Source: Campylobacter concisus
GTDB lineage: Bacteria > Campylobacterota > Campylobacteria > Campylobacterales > Campylobacteraceae
Length of the DNA stretch: 64,000 nucleotides
Assembly (NCBI RefSeq): GCF_003048405.1
Contig: NZ_PIQS01000001.1
Coordinates: forward strand, 970,550-1,034,549
Direction: 5' to 3'
In this document: one piece after another, positions 38,025 through 46,185 of the stretch
How the letters are laid out: the number at the start of each line of letters is the position of its first letter
Numbering within the stretch: position 1 is the first letter of the stretch
Program-made: the position numbers and the translations under genes
Notes under the pieces: model-generated
Database searches by the model: none
The model's input: only the letters and a program-made list of their open reading frames with translations
What the model was told of the DNA's origin: nothing

Positions 38025-38038
38025 TCCTTTTGGGATGA

Positions 38039-38088
38039 ATTTTAAAGTAAAAAGCAGACATTTTTTATTCCTATTTTGTTGATATAAT
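38039..38088. promoter_or_regulatory. Regulon palindrome with divergent promoters (site 1)
   Basis: Half-site AGACA at 38056-38060 and a degenerate partner ending ATTCC at 38071. On the plus side an 11-nt gap leads to TATAAT (38083-38088) for the first DUF262 gene. On the minus side an 11-nt gap leads to TAAAAT (complement of 38039-38044) for the decayed gene. Confidence 0.75.
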
Positions 38089-38151
38089 TTTTGTAAAAGG
38101 ATGTTAAAAGCAAAGATATCTTTGACGATATAGAAGAATAAAAGGAGAAAA

Positions 38152-39927
38152 ATGATAGTTCAAAAATCAGTTAGAGACATAATAGACAAAAAAATAAATT
38201 TCACGGTACCCTCATATCAAAGAGGCTACCGTTGGGATGAGAGAAATGTTAAAGATTTACTAGATGATTTGCTTGAATTTATGCAAGATCCCAATAGTGG
38301 TAAATTTTATTGTTTGCAGCCGCTAGTTGTTAAAAAAAATATTAACACCAATAAATATAACGTCATAGACGGCCAGCAGAGGCTTACTACGATTTTTATT
38401 ATATTAAGGTATTTAGAAAATCTTTTAAAAGAGGAAAATGGCATAAATGAAATTTATGCCATTGACTACGAAACAAGGGAAGGCAGTCAAGAATTTCTGA
38501 AAGAAATCACAATCAAAACGCAAGATGAGAGTAATGAAAATATAGACTATTTTTATATTTATCAAGCTTATAAGGCAGTAGAAAATTGGTTTGAAGAAAA
38601 AATAAAAGAAAAGAAAACCACTAAGAGAAAGATGCTTGAGATTTTTACAAATTCAGAAGATGAAAAACATATCGAGTTTATATGGTATGAAGTTGAAAAT
38701 AGCGAAAACGACGAAGTCAAGATATTCACCAGACTAAACAGTGGCAAAATTCCACTTACTAACGCAGAGCTTATCAAGGCGTTATTTTTAAATGTTAGAA
38801 ACTTCCCAAAAGAGTGTAGTGAAAATGAGATTATTACAAAACAAATAGAGATATCAAAAGAGTGGGATGAGATAGAATACGCATTGCAAGATGACGAGTT
38901 TTTTAAATTTTTAACAAAAAACGACTATCCGGCCAGAATAGAACTGTTGTTTGAAATTTTATCCAGAGTAAAAAGCATAGAGTCGGATAGATATGCGATA
39001 TATAGGCATTTTGCAAAAGAAGCAAAAGAAAAGGGTGGATTATTGCATCTTGCGAACAGGGTAAAAGAAAAAGAAGAAGGTTTGTGGGGCGATATAAAAA
39101 AGATATTTTTGACGTTTAAATTTTGGTTTAAAGATATTGAATACTATCATTTAGTTGGATTTTTGGTAGCGTCTAATATATTAAGCATTGAAAAAACATA
39201 CAACGCCACAAAAGATAAAACTAAAAACGAGTTGAGAGATTTCTTAAAAGATACAATAAAAAACAATCTAAGACTTTCCTTGAACTTAAAAGAAGAAGAA
39301 ATTAAAATAGATAATATTAGTGGGTTAAGTTATGACGACGATAAAGATAAAAAAAATATAGAAAAGATACTGCTACTTTTTAATATAGCTACCATTATAA
39401 ATAGTAAAGGCTCTCATACTAGATTTTCATTTAACGAATACAATGGTAAAAAATGGAGTTTAGAGCATATACACGCCCAAAACGACAAAGGACTAAAAGA
39501 CAAAAAAGCGCAGGACGAGTGGCTAGAAAACTCAAAAAAATATATTTATGAAAGTGATCTTAAAGAAAAGATCGATATTTTTATAAAAGGTAATGAAAAT
39601 AATCGCTTTGACGAGCTTCAAATGGAAATTTTAAATAAATCTGGCGATATGGTAAATATGCATGGAATAGAGAATTTGGCCCTACTGTCGGCTGGCAATA
39701 ATAGCTCTTTAAGCAATGGTCCGTTTGTTGACAAACGGGCAAAGATTATAGAGATGGATAAAAATGGTGAATTTATACCAATATGTACAAAAAATGTATT
39801 TTTAAAGTATTACAGCAAGGAGCTATCCAATGTATATTTTTGGAGCAAAGATGATCAAAAAGATTATAAAAATTCCATAATAGAAACATTAGAAGAATTT
39901 TTTGTGAGAAAAAATGATGAAATTTAA
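38152..39927 (+). CDS. DUF262/DUF1524 protein (GmrSD-like restriction factor)
   Basis: 591 aa. The N-terminal DUF262 ParB-like NTPase domain shows V-P-S-Y-Q-R-G-Y-R-W (residues ~19-28) and the D-G-Q-Q-R motif near 77. The C-terminal DUF1524 His-Me-finger nuclease region has W-S-L-E-H-I-H-A-Q-N near 435-444. This is the GmrS+GmrD fusion architecture of type IV enzymes that attack modified phage DNA. Target specificity is unknown. It overlaps the next gene by 14 bp and is the first gene of a three-gene operon under site 1. Confidence 0.88.
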   Translation: MIVQKSVRDIIDKKINFTVPSYQRGYRWDERNVKDLLDDLLEFMQDPNSGKFYCLQPLVVKKNINTNKYNVIDGQQRLTTIFIILRYLENLLKEENGINEIYAIDYETREGSQEFLKEITIKTQDESNENIDYFYIYQAYKAVENWFEEKIKEKKTTKRKMLEIFTNSEDEKHIEFIWYEVENSENDEVKIFTRLNSGKIPLTNAELIKALFLNVRNFPKECSENEIITKQIEISKEWDEIEYALQDDEFFKFLTKNDYPARIELLFEILSRVKSIESDRYAIYRHFAKEAKEKGGLLHLANRVKEKEEGLWGDIKKIFLTFKFWFKDIEYYHLVGFLVASNILSIEKTYNATKDKTKNELRDFLKDTIKNNLRLSLNLKEEEIKIDNISGLSYDDDKDKKNIEKILLLFNIATIINSKGSHTRFSFNEYNGKKWSLEHIHAQNDKGLKDKKAQDEWLENSKKYIYESDLKEKIDIFIKGNENNRFDELQMEILNKSGDMVNMHGIENLALLSAGNNSSLSNGPFVDKRAKIIEMDKNGEFIPICTKNVFLKYYSKELSNVYFWSKDDQKDYKNSIIETLEEFFVRKNDEI

Positions 39928-42001
39928 AGATATTTTTAATAAATATATTCGAGAAGTTCAAGTTCAGAATTCATATAAACTAAAAATCTCAATACCTATA
40001 ATCCAAAGGGATTATGCGCAAGGTAGAAAAGATGCAGCCACTATAAGAGATAAATTTTTAGATGAGATTTTTAATAGATTAGATAATAACGAAAATTTAT
40101 TTTTAGATTTTGTTTATGGTAGCATAGAAGATGATAAATTTATACCAATCGACGGACAGCAACGCCTCACTACTCTTTTTTTGTTGCACTTGTACTTTGC
40201 CAAAAAAGAAAGGAAAGATTGTGAGTATTTAAAGGGTTTTACCTATGAGACTAGAAGTAGCTCCAGAGAATTTTGCGAAAAACTAGTGGTTGAGGATCTT
40301 GATTTTACCAAAGATGAAATCTCTCCGGATATAAAAGATAGTAGCTGGTTTATGCCATTTTGGGAAAATGATCCGACCGTAAAATCTATGCTCGTGATGC
40401 TAGACGCGATACACGATAAATTTAAAAATTCAAATTTTTACGACAGACTCGAAAATATAAAATTTAGCTTTCTAGAGCTTAAAGAGTTTGGGCTAACAGA
40501 TGACCTATATATAAAAATGAATGCCAGAGGAAAGCTACTAAGTGAATTTGAAAATTTTAAAGCAGAATTTGAGAAAGAACTACCTCAAGAGATAAAAGCA
40601 AAGCTAGATAATGCGTGGCTTGATTTGTTTTGGGGATTAAAGGACGGTGATAAAGAAGACGTAGATTTGAGTAGCGTTGATAAACGATACATGGCATTTT
40701 TTAAAGGAGTAGCTTCAAATTTTACCGTTCTTAATATAAAAGATACAAAAGGGGCAAAAGATTTTGATTTTGATGAGTTTGATACACTAGACACATTAGA
40801 GTTTTTTAACAGTAACGAAAATAATGTAAACAATGTAATAAAAATTTTAGATGAGTTGTGTGAAGTTTCAAATTATGAGCTTCTTAAAAATTTTACCGAT
40901 ACCAGCAAAGATATTACTTATGAAACAAGGGCTAAATTTTTTGCACTATCTATGTTTTTGATAAAATTTGGAGCCAAAAAGCTTGGCGGAGATTTTTATA
41001 AAGAGTATGAAAGGATAACTTCAAATGTAGCAAGAGACTTTAATATAGATAGCATTTCAAATCTAAAACAGACTTTTGAGTTTATAAATGAAATTTGCGA
41101 CAAATGCAAGAGTGAGAATATTTTTGATCTATTAGCTGATTTTCAGAACGAGCAGCCAGGAAGTTTTAAAGTAATCAATTTTTACAGGTGGCAAGAGAAA
41201 AAGAAATTAGAGCTTATGCAAAGTGATCCAAGATGGGTTGACGCTATCAATAAAGGCGAAAAACATTGGTATCTTGGCTCAAATTTAACGTTTCTTATTG
41301 ATTTTGCAGAAAATGATGTAGAAAAATTTAAAGAGTATTATAAGAAATTTGATGAGATTTTTAAAGAGGATAGGGAAAACTTCTTTTTTCAAAGGGCATT
41401 GCTGGCAAAAGGTGATTATCTGCCTGAACGCAAAGATAGTGGCTATTTTACATTTTGTAATTTTAATGCAAGCGCTCGTGAAAAAGATGATAACTGGCGA
41501 AGTGTATTTTTTGATAAAGAAAAGAACGAAAATTTAAAAGAATTGTTAGATGATGATAGAGATTTAAAACAAATCATAGAGGATTTTAATGATAAAAATT
41601 ATTGGGGATATTATTTTATAAAGTATCCTGAAATTTTAAAAGAATGCACGAATTTTTGGATATGGGCATATGGCTATACGATTAGGGTTTTAACAGGAAA
41701 ACTTACAAATAGCTATCATGTAGAGTATTACACCTATTCTTTATTTATAATGCTACAAAAACAGTTTCAAAATTTGTCCGATGAAAAATTGGATTATGAA
41801 TGGGTAAAGGCTTATGGTGAAATTCCTTATGTTTTAATAGACGGTAATAAAATTACGTTCATACAAACCAATGACAACAAATATTGCTGGATGATAGATG
41901 ACAAACAAATAGGGGAAATATTTGACCCGTGCTTACCAGACAGGGATGTGCTACCACCCATAGTAGATAAAGTATACGAAATTGCAAGAAGCATATTATG
42001 A
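39914..42001 (+). CDS. Second DUF262 protein, no visible nuclease domain
   Basis: 695 aa. The DUF262 domain has I-P-I-I-Q-R-D-Y-A-Q-G-R and I-D-G-Q-Q-R-L-T-T-L near residue 78. The rest (residues ~200-695) is helical and lacks the L-E-H-I-x-x-Q nuclease signature of its neighbour. It is therefore a paralogue that may act as the NTPase or specificity partner of the upstream protein. It is coupled on both sides (14-bp and 4-bp overlaps). Function is inferred from family and pairing. Confidence 0.85.
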   Translation: MMKFKDIFNKYIREVQVQNSYKLKISIPIIQRDYAQGRKDAATIRDKFLDEIFNRLDNNENLFLDFVYGSIEDDKFIPIDGQQRLTTLFLLHLYFAKKERKDCEYLKGFTYETRSSSREFCEKLVVEDLDFTKDEISPDIKDSSWFMPFWENDPTVKSMLVMLDAIHDKFKNSNFYDRLENIKFSFLELKEFGLTDDLYIKMNARGKLLSEFENFKAEFEKELPQEIKAKLDNAWLDLFWGLKDGDKEDVDLSSVDKRYMAFFKGVASNFTVLNIKDTKGAKDFDFDEFDTLDTLEFFNSNENNVNNVIKILDELCEVSNYELLKNFTDTSKDITYETRAKFFALSMFLIKFGAKKLGGDFYKEYERITSNVARDFNIDSISNLKQTFEFINEICDKCKSENIFDLLADFQNEQPGSFKVINFYRWQEKKKLELMQSDPRWVDAINKGEKHWYLGSNLTFLIDFAENDVEKFKEYYKKFDEIFKEDRENFFFQRALLAKGDYLPERKDSGYFTFCNFNASAREKDDNWRSVFFDKEKNENLKELLDDDRDLKQIIEDFNDKNYWGYYFIKYPEILKECTNFWIWAYGYTIRVLTGKLTNSYHVEYYTYSLFIMLQKQFQNLSDEKLDYEWVKAYGEIPYVLIDGNKITFIQTNDNKYCWMIDDKQIGEIFDPCLPDRDVLPPIVDKVYEIARSIL

Positions 42002-43476
42002 CACTATCTAAATCCCTCTACATTCGTGGTCTTCAGTGTGAAAAGAGCTTGTGGCTTAAAAAGAAAAAGCCTGATGTTTTGCAAGCTCCAGATGATGGCG
42101 CGCAAGCGGTATTTGACACCGGCACATCGGTAGGTGAGCTAGCCTGTGAGCTTTTTGGCGGCGGTGAGAGGATAGAGTATACCGGCGATTTTAACGCACA
42201 AATGGCAAAAACGAAAGAGCTTATCGAGCACGGCGCAAAGGTCATCTACGAGGCCACTTTTTGCTTTGACGGCATCCTTGTGATGGTCGATATCCTTCGT
42301 ATCGGCAAGGACGAGCTTATCATCAACGAAGTAAAGAGCAGCACCTCCGTTAAAGACGTCTATATCGATGATGCAAGCATTCAGTACTACGTCCTTAGCT
42401 CGCTTGGCTACAAGGTGAGCGCCGTAAATATCATCCACATAGATAACAGCTACGTAAGAGGCGAGAAGCTAGAGCTTGAGAAGTTTTTTCATACCGAAGA
42501 TGTAACAGAGCAAGTAAAGCAAAAGCAAGCAGATATCCCTCAAATTTTAAGTAAATTTGATGAAATTCTTAGCAAAGACGTTGAACCAGAGATTGATATC
42601 GGAGTTCAGTGCTCCAACCCATATCCTTGCGATGCTTGGGAGTACTGCTGGCTCGAGCAGCGAGGCATACCGGAGTATAGCGTCTTTGACATATCTAGGC
42701 TAAGAAGCGATAAGAAATTCGAGCTTTATAAAAACGGCATAGTTAAATTTGAAGATATCAAAGAGCTAGATAAATTTAACGCCTCCCAGCAGATCCAAAT
42801 CCGCTCCGAACTATCCAAGGAGCAGATCATAGACAAAGGTGCCATTAAAGAATTTCTAGATACGCTTAGCTATCCGCTCTATCACCTTGACTTTGAGACA
42901 TTTCAGCAGGCCGTGCCTGAGTTTATAGGGCTTAGACCTTACGAGCAGATACCTTTTCAGTTTTCTATCCATAAAGATGACGGCAATGGAAATTCAGAGC
43001 ATTTCGAGTTTCTGGCCGAGGCCGGAGCCGATCCTAGATACGAGCTGGCGCTAACTTTGATCAAATTTATCCCGCAGGACGCCTGCGTGCTAGCCTTTAA
43101 TATGAGCTTTGAAAAAGGAGTGATAAGGCGTCTTGCCGCAAACTATCCGCAAATTTCAAATGAGCTTATGGCTATCCACGACAACATAAAAGACCTCATG
43201 GCGCCATTTGTTAGCAAAAGCTACTACCACCCAAAGATGCAAGGCAGCTACTCTATAAAATATGTCTTACCAGCACTTGTGCCTGAGTTTGAGTCGGCAT
43301 ACAAGGATCTAAATTTGATCCACCATGGTGGCGAAGCGATGCAGGCCTATGAGGCTATGGCATATATGCCAGACAAGGAGCGCAACGCCTATAAAAAGGC
43401 ACTTTTGGCATACTGCAAGCTAGACACATTAGCAATGGTTAAGGTTTTAGAAAAACTGCGTGAAGTGGCAAAATAG
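41998..43476 (+). CDS. Cas4-like Fe-S nuclease fused to DUF2779 exonuclease-like domain
   Basis: 492 aa. The N-terminal half is a PD-(D/E)XK nuclease domain (V-D-I-L then I-I-N-E-V-K-S-S near residue 100-115). It is bracketed by Cys14 and Cys205, Cys211, Cys217, the layout of Cas4/AddB Fe-S nucleases. The C-terminal half is DUF2779 with L-D-F-E-T-F (Asp298, Glu300), the D-x-E start of a DEDD/RNase H-like exonuclease. Two nuclease folds in one chain suggest DNA end processing. It overlaps the second DUF262 gene by 4 bp, and its stop codon lies in operator site 2. Confidence 0.86.
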   Translation: MTLSKSLYIRGLQCEKSLWLKKKKPDVLQAPDDGAQAVFDTGTSVGELACELFGGGERIEYTGDFNAQMAKTKELIEHGAKVIYEATFCFDGILVMVDILRIGKDELIINEVKSSTSVKDVYIDDASIQYYVLSSLGYKVSAVNIIHIDNSYVRGEKLELEKFFHTEDVTEQVKQKQADIPQILSKFDEILSKDVEPEIDIGVQCSNPYPCDAWEYCWLEQRGIPEYSVFDISRLRSDKKFELYKNGIVKFEDIKELDKFNASQQIQIRSELSKEQIIDKGAIKEFLDTLSYPLYHLDFETFQQAVPEFIGLRPYEQIPFQFSIHKDDGNGNSEHFEFLAEAGADPRYELALTLIKFIPQDACVLAFNMSFEKGVIRRLAANYPQISNELMAIHDNIKDLMAPFVSKSYYHPKMQGSYSIKYVLPALVPEFESAYKDLNLIHHGGEAMQAYEAMAYMPDKERNAYKKALLAYCKLDTLAMVKVLEKLREVAK

Positions 43477-43507
43477 ACAAAAAAGTGTCTGTTTTGCCGG
43501 CTATAAT
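43475..43507 (+). promoter_or_regulatory. Regulon palindrome and -10 (site 2)
   Basis: Perfect AGACA (43475-43479), 6-nt centre, TGTCT (43486-43490), then exactly 11 nt to TATAAT at 43502-43507. The palindrome overlaps the stop codon of the preceding gene. Confidence 0.85.
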
Positions 43508-43532
43508 GCTTTAAAAATTAAAGGAGAAAGGT

Positions 43533-44744
43533 ATGGATATAGAAAAACTTGAATCTATGCTAAAGCAAATCAAAGTCCTAAATGACAAGCTAGAGATCAA
43601 AAAACTACGCGGTAATAACGACTATAACTTGTTTTTATCACTTCTGGATATAAACGACGAAGTGCGTTTGCACTCACGATTTATCTACTCATTGCTTGAT
43701 CCAAATTCATTGCACTACCAAAAAGAGTTATTTTTGGAACTTTTTATAAAGGCGTGTGGGCTAGAGAATTTTGGACTAGATCCGCAAAGCGCAAAAGTCT
43801 ATAAAGAATACGAAAACATAGATATCTATATAACTGACGACACAAAACATATCATCCTAGAAAATAAATTAAATGCTGGCGATCAAGAGGCTCAGATAAA
43901 AAGATATATAAAAACCGTCCAAAAAGAAAACAGCGGCGAAGCTGAAATTTATGTGCTATTTTTATCGCCAGATAAGCATGAGCCTAGCAACTACAGCTTG
44001 GATGGACTAAAAATCAGCAAGAGTAAAATATTAGATGAATACAGCAATGAAGTAGCTAAATTTAAGGCGATCTCTTATGATAAAGAGATAATGGAGTGGC
44101 TTGACTCATGTCTTGATGAGGCTGGGAATTTGGCAAATTTAGCTGCTGTGATATCGCAATACAAAAACGTAATTGAAAAAATTTATGGAACCTATAAAGG
44201 AGTAGAGATGGATGCCAAAAAAATACGTGAAATAATACTTGAGAACTATGATCTGGTCGATAATATAAGAAATAGATACTTCGATATGGCTAATATACAT
44301 AAAATTAATACATTTATGCCAAATGTAAAAACAGAACTTAAAAAAATGTTATCACAAGATCAGTGGTGCATTGAGGTAAGAGATGCTAAAACGACTAAAA
44401 GACTTTTTTCGCCAATAAGTTTTTATAAATATAGCTGGGATGGTGTTATAAATTTTAGACTAGAATTTGATAGCGGAAATTTCTTAAATCCATACATTGG
44501 ACTTGCTTATGATACAAAGAGAATAAAAAAAGAATATGTGGACAATATACAAGTTGAATCTCTATCCAATGAGTGGAAAGTAGGCGAAAGATTTGCTAGA
44601 TATAAAATGCTTAACAAAACTCAGTTTTTGAGAGAGATAATTATAAACAAGTATACCGAAGCTGAACTAGCTGAAGAGTTCGTAAAAATGAAAGATAAGC
44701 TAGAGTCATTGGCTGATGAAATCATTAAGTTAGCTATAGTATAG
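43533..44744 (+). CDS. PD-(D/E)XK nuclease superfamily protein
   Basis: 403 aa. The N-terminal half matches the PDDEXK_4-type nuclease family: L-H-S-R-F-I-Y-S-L-L-D-P near residue 49, I-D-I-Y-I-T-D-D and I-I-L-E-N-K-L-N-A (D...ExK core, residues ~90-115), Q-I-K-R-Y and I-Y-V-L-F-L-S-P. The C-terminal half is unrecognised. It has its own promoter (site 2). Proteins of this family are frequent in defence islands, but no named system fits. Confidence 0.85.
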   Translation: MDIEKLESMLKQIKVLNDKLEIKKLRGNNDYNLFLSLLDINDEVRLHSRFIYSLLDPNSLHYQKELFLELFIKACGLENFGLDPQSAKVYKEYENIDIYITDDTKHIILENKLNAGDQEAQIKRYIKTVQKENSGEAEIYVLFLSPDKHEPSNYSLDGLKISKSKILDEYSNEVAKFKAISYDKEIMEWLDSCLDEAGNLANLAAVISQYKNVIEKIYGTYKGVEMDAKKIREIILENYDLVDNIRNRYFDMANIHKINTFMPNVKTELKKMLSQDQWCIEVRDAKTTKRLFSPISFYKYSWDGVINFRLEFDSGNFLNPYIGLAYDTKRIKKEYVDNIQVESLSNEWKVGERFARYKMLNKTQFLREIIINKYTEAELAEEFVKMKDKLESLADEIIKLAIV

Positions 44745-44761
44745 GTCAAATAGTTATTTTT

Positions 44762-44841
44762 GGATAGATGGGTCGCCTCAATCGCTAATGCGAATTTAAA
44801 GAGTTGGCGATTGGTTGACCGATCTTGACTTTATCTATTCC
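44762..44841 (+). ncRNA. Possible structured RNA element
   Basis: Between two regulon genes an 80-nt stretch folds into nested stems. The outer stem is GGATAGAT (44762-44769) with ATCTATTCC (44833-44841, one bulge). Inside it are GGTC with GACC, and CAATCGCTAA (44779-44788) with TTGGCGATTG (44804-44813, one G-T pair). No ORF and no T-tract. It could be an sRNA, a leader structure or a remnant. Confidence 0.4.
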
Positions 44842-44877
44842 TAAACTATGCCAAAAGCTGCTATGAGGATACTTTAT

Positions 44878-44909
44878 AGACAAATTTTGTCCATTTTTTT
44901 ATTTACAAT
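44878..44909 (+). promoter_or_regulatory. Regulon palindrome and -10 (site 3)
   Basis: AGACA (44878-44882), 5-nt centre, TGTCC (44888-44892), 11 nt, TACAAT (44904-44909). The predicted transcript start is only about 10 nt before the ATG, leaving just room for the AGGAG ribosome site. Confidence 0.8.
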
Positions 44910-44926
44910 AAAACATAGGAGCAAAA

Positions 44927-45259
44927 ATGAGTGAGCAAGAACTTTGGCAAGAGTATGATGAGTTTTCTTTTTTGGCGCAGGCTAAGTCAAGCTATGACTA
45001 CGTAAATAACGCAAATTTTATGAAATATAGCAACACAGAGATGTCAAAAGATTTTTACAGGCAAGCCGTTAAGGCATTAAATAATGCGTATGATGTTGTT
45101 ACTGAGGCTAAATTTATACTGCAAAATCTAAAAAACGACTTTGGCTGTGAGAGCGAATTTATAAAAGAGATATGCTTGCAAATTTTAGATATAGAAATGA
45201 CGCCATACGAGCATCAAGAGGTGGCTAAAATGATAGAAAACTATAGCTCTATCTCTTGA
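44927..45259 (+). CDS. Hypothetical protein of the WYL regulon
   Basis: 110 aa, acidic, predicted all-helical, no signal or membrane segment. Not recognised. It is transcribed alone from site 3, and its last 19 bp run into the end of the convergent phosphoesterase gene. Its own regulon promoter and a proper ribosome site make it a real gene. Confidence 0.78.
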   Translation: MSEQELWQEYDEFSFLAQAKSSYDYVNNANFMKYSNTEMSKDFYRQAVKALNNAYDVVTEAKFILQNLKNDFGCESEFIKEICLQILDIEMTPYEHQEVAKMIENYSSIS

Positions 45260-45816
45260 TAAAATGGCTCTTTTGTGCTACTACTTGCTGAGTTGTAAAT
45301 TTTAACTCCTTTTAAAACGTCTATGTGAGATTTTGGCTCATGGATATGCCCACAAAGGATGATCTTTGCCTTTAAAAGATTGTTTTTGATAAGCCTTGCA
45401 AGCTCTATATCTCCGTGATCCTTGTCGTTTTTGCTGATGCTCGTACTTGTCTTTGCTGGAGGAACGTGGGTCAGTAAGATATCACACTCTGCAAATTCAA
45501 GCAGATCGTCGCACAAGTAAGGTACGCAGCCAAATTTAACACCATTGATAGTTTTTATGGTGCCATCAGAGTATATGGTACTTATGGAATTTAACCAAGA
45601 TGCTGGCGTATCGTGATTTCCAGAACATACAAACACTGGCTTTTTAAAGTTTTTTAGCCACAAAGTAGTTTGCTCTTTTTCTTGCGCACTTTCTTTGTAT
45701 AAAAAATCACCGCTAAAACAAAAAATGTCAAATTTGTCTTGAAAGGCTAAAATATAGTCAAAATAGCTAGTATTAAAGTGCAGATCGCTAGCGTGAAAAA
45801 GTTTTAGATTATTCAT
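45241..45816 (-). CDS. Calcineurin-like metallophosphoesterase
   Basis: 191 aa. Dimetal site motifs in order: D-L-H-F-N (after H-A-S), S-G-D-F-L, C-S-G-N-H-D, L-T-H-V-P and C-G-H-I-H. It is compact, without accessory domains, so a small-molecule or nucleotide phosphodiesterase is as likely as a nuclease. The ATG lies 8 bp inside the end of the FtsZ-domain gene, which predicts coupled translation and joint function. Confidence 0.92.
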   Translation of the reverse strand: MNNLKLFHASDLHFNTSYFDYILAFQDKFDIFCFSGDFLYKESAQEKEQTTLWLKNFKKPVFVCSGNHDTPASWLNSISTIYSDGTIKTINGVKFGCVPYLCDDLLEFAECDILLTHVPPAKTSTSISKNDKDHGDIELARLIKNNLLKAKIILCGHIHEPKSHIDVLKGVKIYNSASSSTKEPFYQEIEL

Positions 45817-46126
45817 TTATACCGGTTGCCAATATGCTAAATCTAACTGTATCCGTATCTAGATTGTTGTCTGTACTAGTCATAAATATAAAATCTAGCT
45901 CAGGCTCAAAAAGTTTACTAGTAATTTCTTCAATGCTAGCAAATGATAAGTTCTCATTCATCTCAACATGCATAAATATTGCATTAGCTTTTGAAATCAC
46001 GCTTTTTAATCTTTTATTTATTGTGTTGCTAAGTTTAGATATTTTAAAAGTCCCGACAAAGCCATCTATCTTACCATCATAAGACATTATTTTCATTATA
46101 TCGTGCAAGTCTATAATAACACCCAT
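45809..46126 (-). CDS. Stand-alone FtsZ C-terminal-domain-like protein
   Basis: 105 aa that align by eye over the whole length with the C-terminal (activation/T7-loop) domain of FtsZ. V-I-I-D-L-H-D-I-M-K-I-M matches the family's I-N-x-D-F-A-D-V-R-T-V-M. K-A-N-A-I-F-M-H-V-E-M-N-E-N-L-S matches G-A-R-G-V-L-V-N-I-T-G-G-x-D-L-T. The end D-T-V-R-F-S-I-L-A-T-G-I matches the D-E-I-R-V-T-V-I-A-T-G-I strand. There is no GTPase domain and no missing upstream frame. It might cap or poison FtsZ polymers, or be a scaffold. Expressed from site 4 with the phosphoesterase. Confidence 0.75.
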   Translation of the reverse strand: MGVIIDLHDIMKIMSYDGKIDGFVGTFKISKLSNTINKRLKSVISKANAIFMHVEMNENLSFASIEEITSKLFEPELDFIFMTSTDNNLDTDTVRFSILATGINE

Positions 46127-46151
46127 CGTTACTCCTTTAAAAATTTTAGAT

Positions 46152-46183
46152 ATTTTAGCCTAGAATTTGGACGTATCTTGTCT
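46152..46183 (-). promoter_or_regulatory. Regulon palindrome and -10 (site 4)
   Basis: On the minus strand AGACA, 5-nt centre, CGTCC (one mismatch), 11 nt, then TAAAAT (complement of 46152-46157), driving the FtsZ-domain gene. The palindrome sits right at the 3' end of the WYL gene. Confidence 0.75.
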
Positions 46184-46185
46184 TG

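Noticed and set aside
41349..41537. Small frame inside the second DUF262 gene
   Set aside because: Overlap with a well-supported gene, no ribosome site and no family features.
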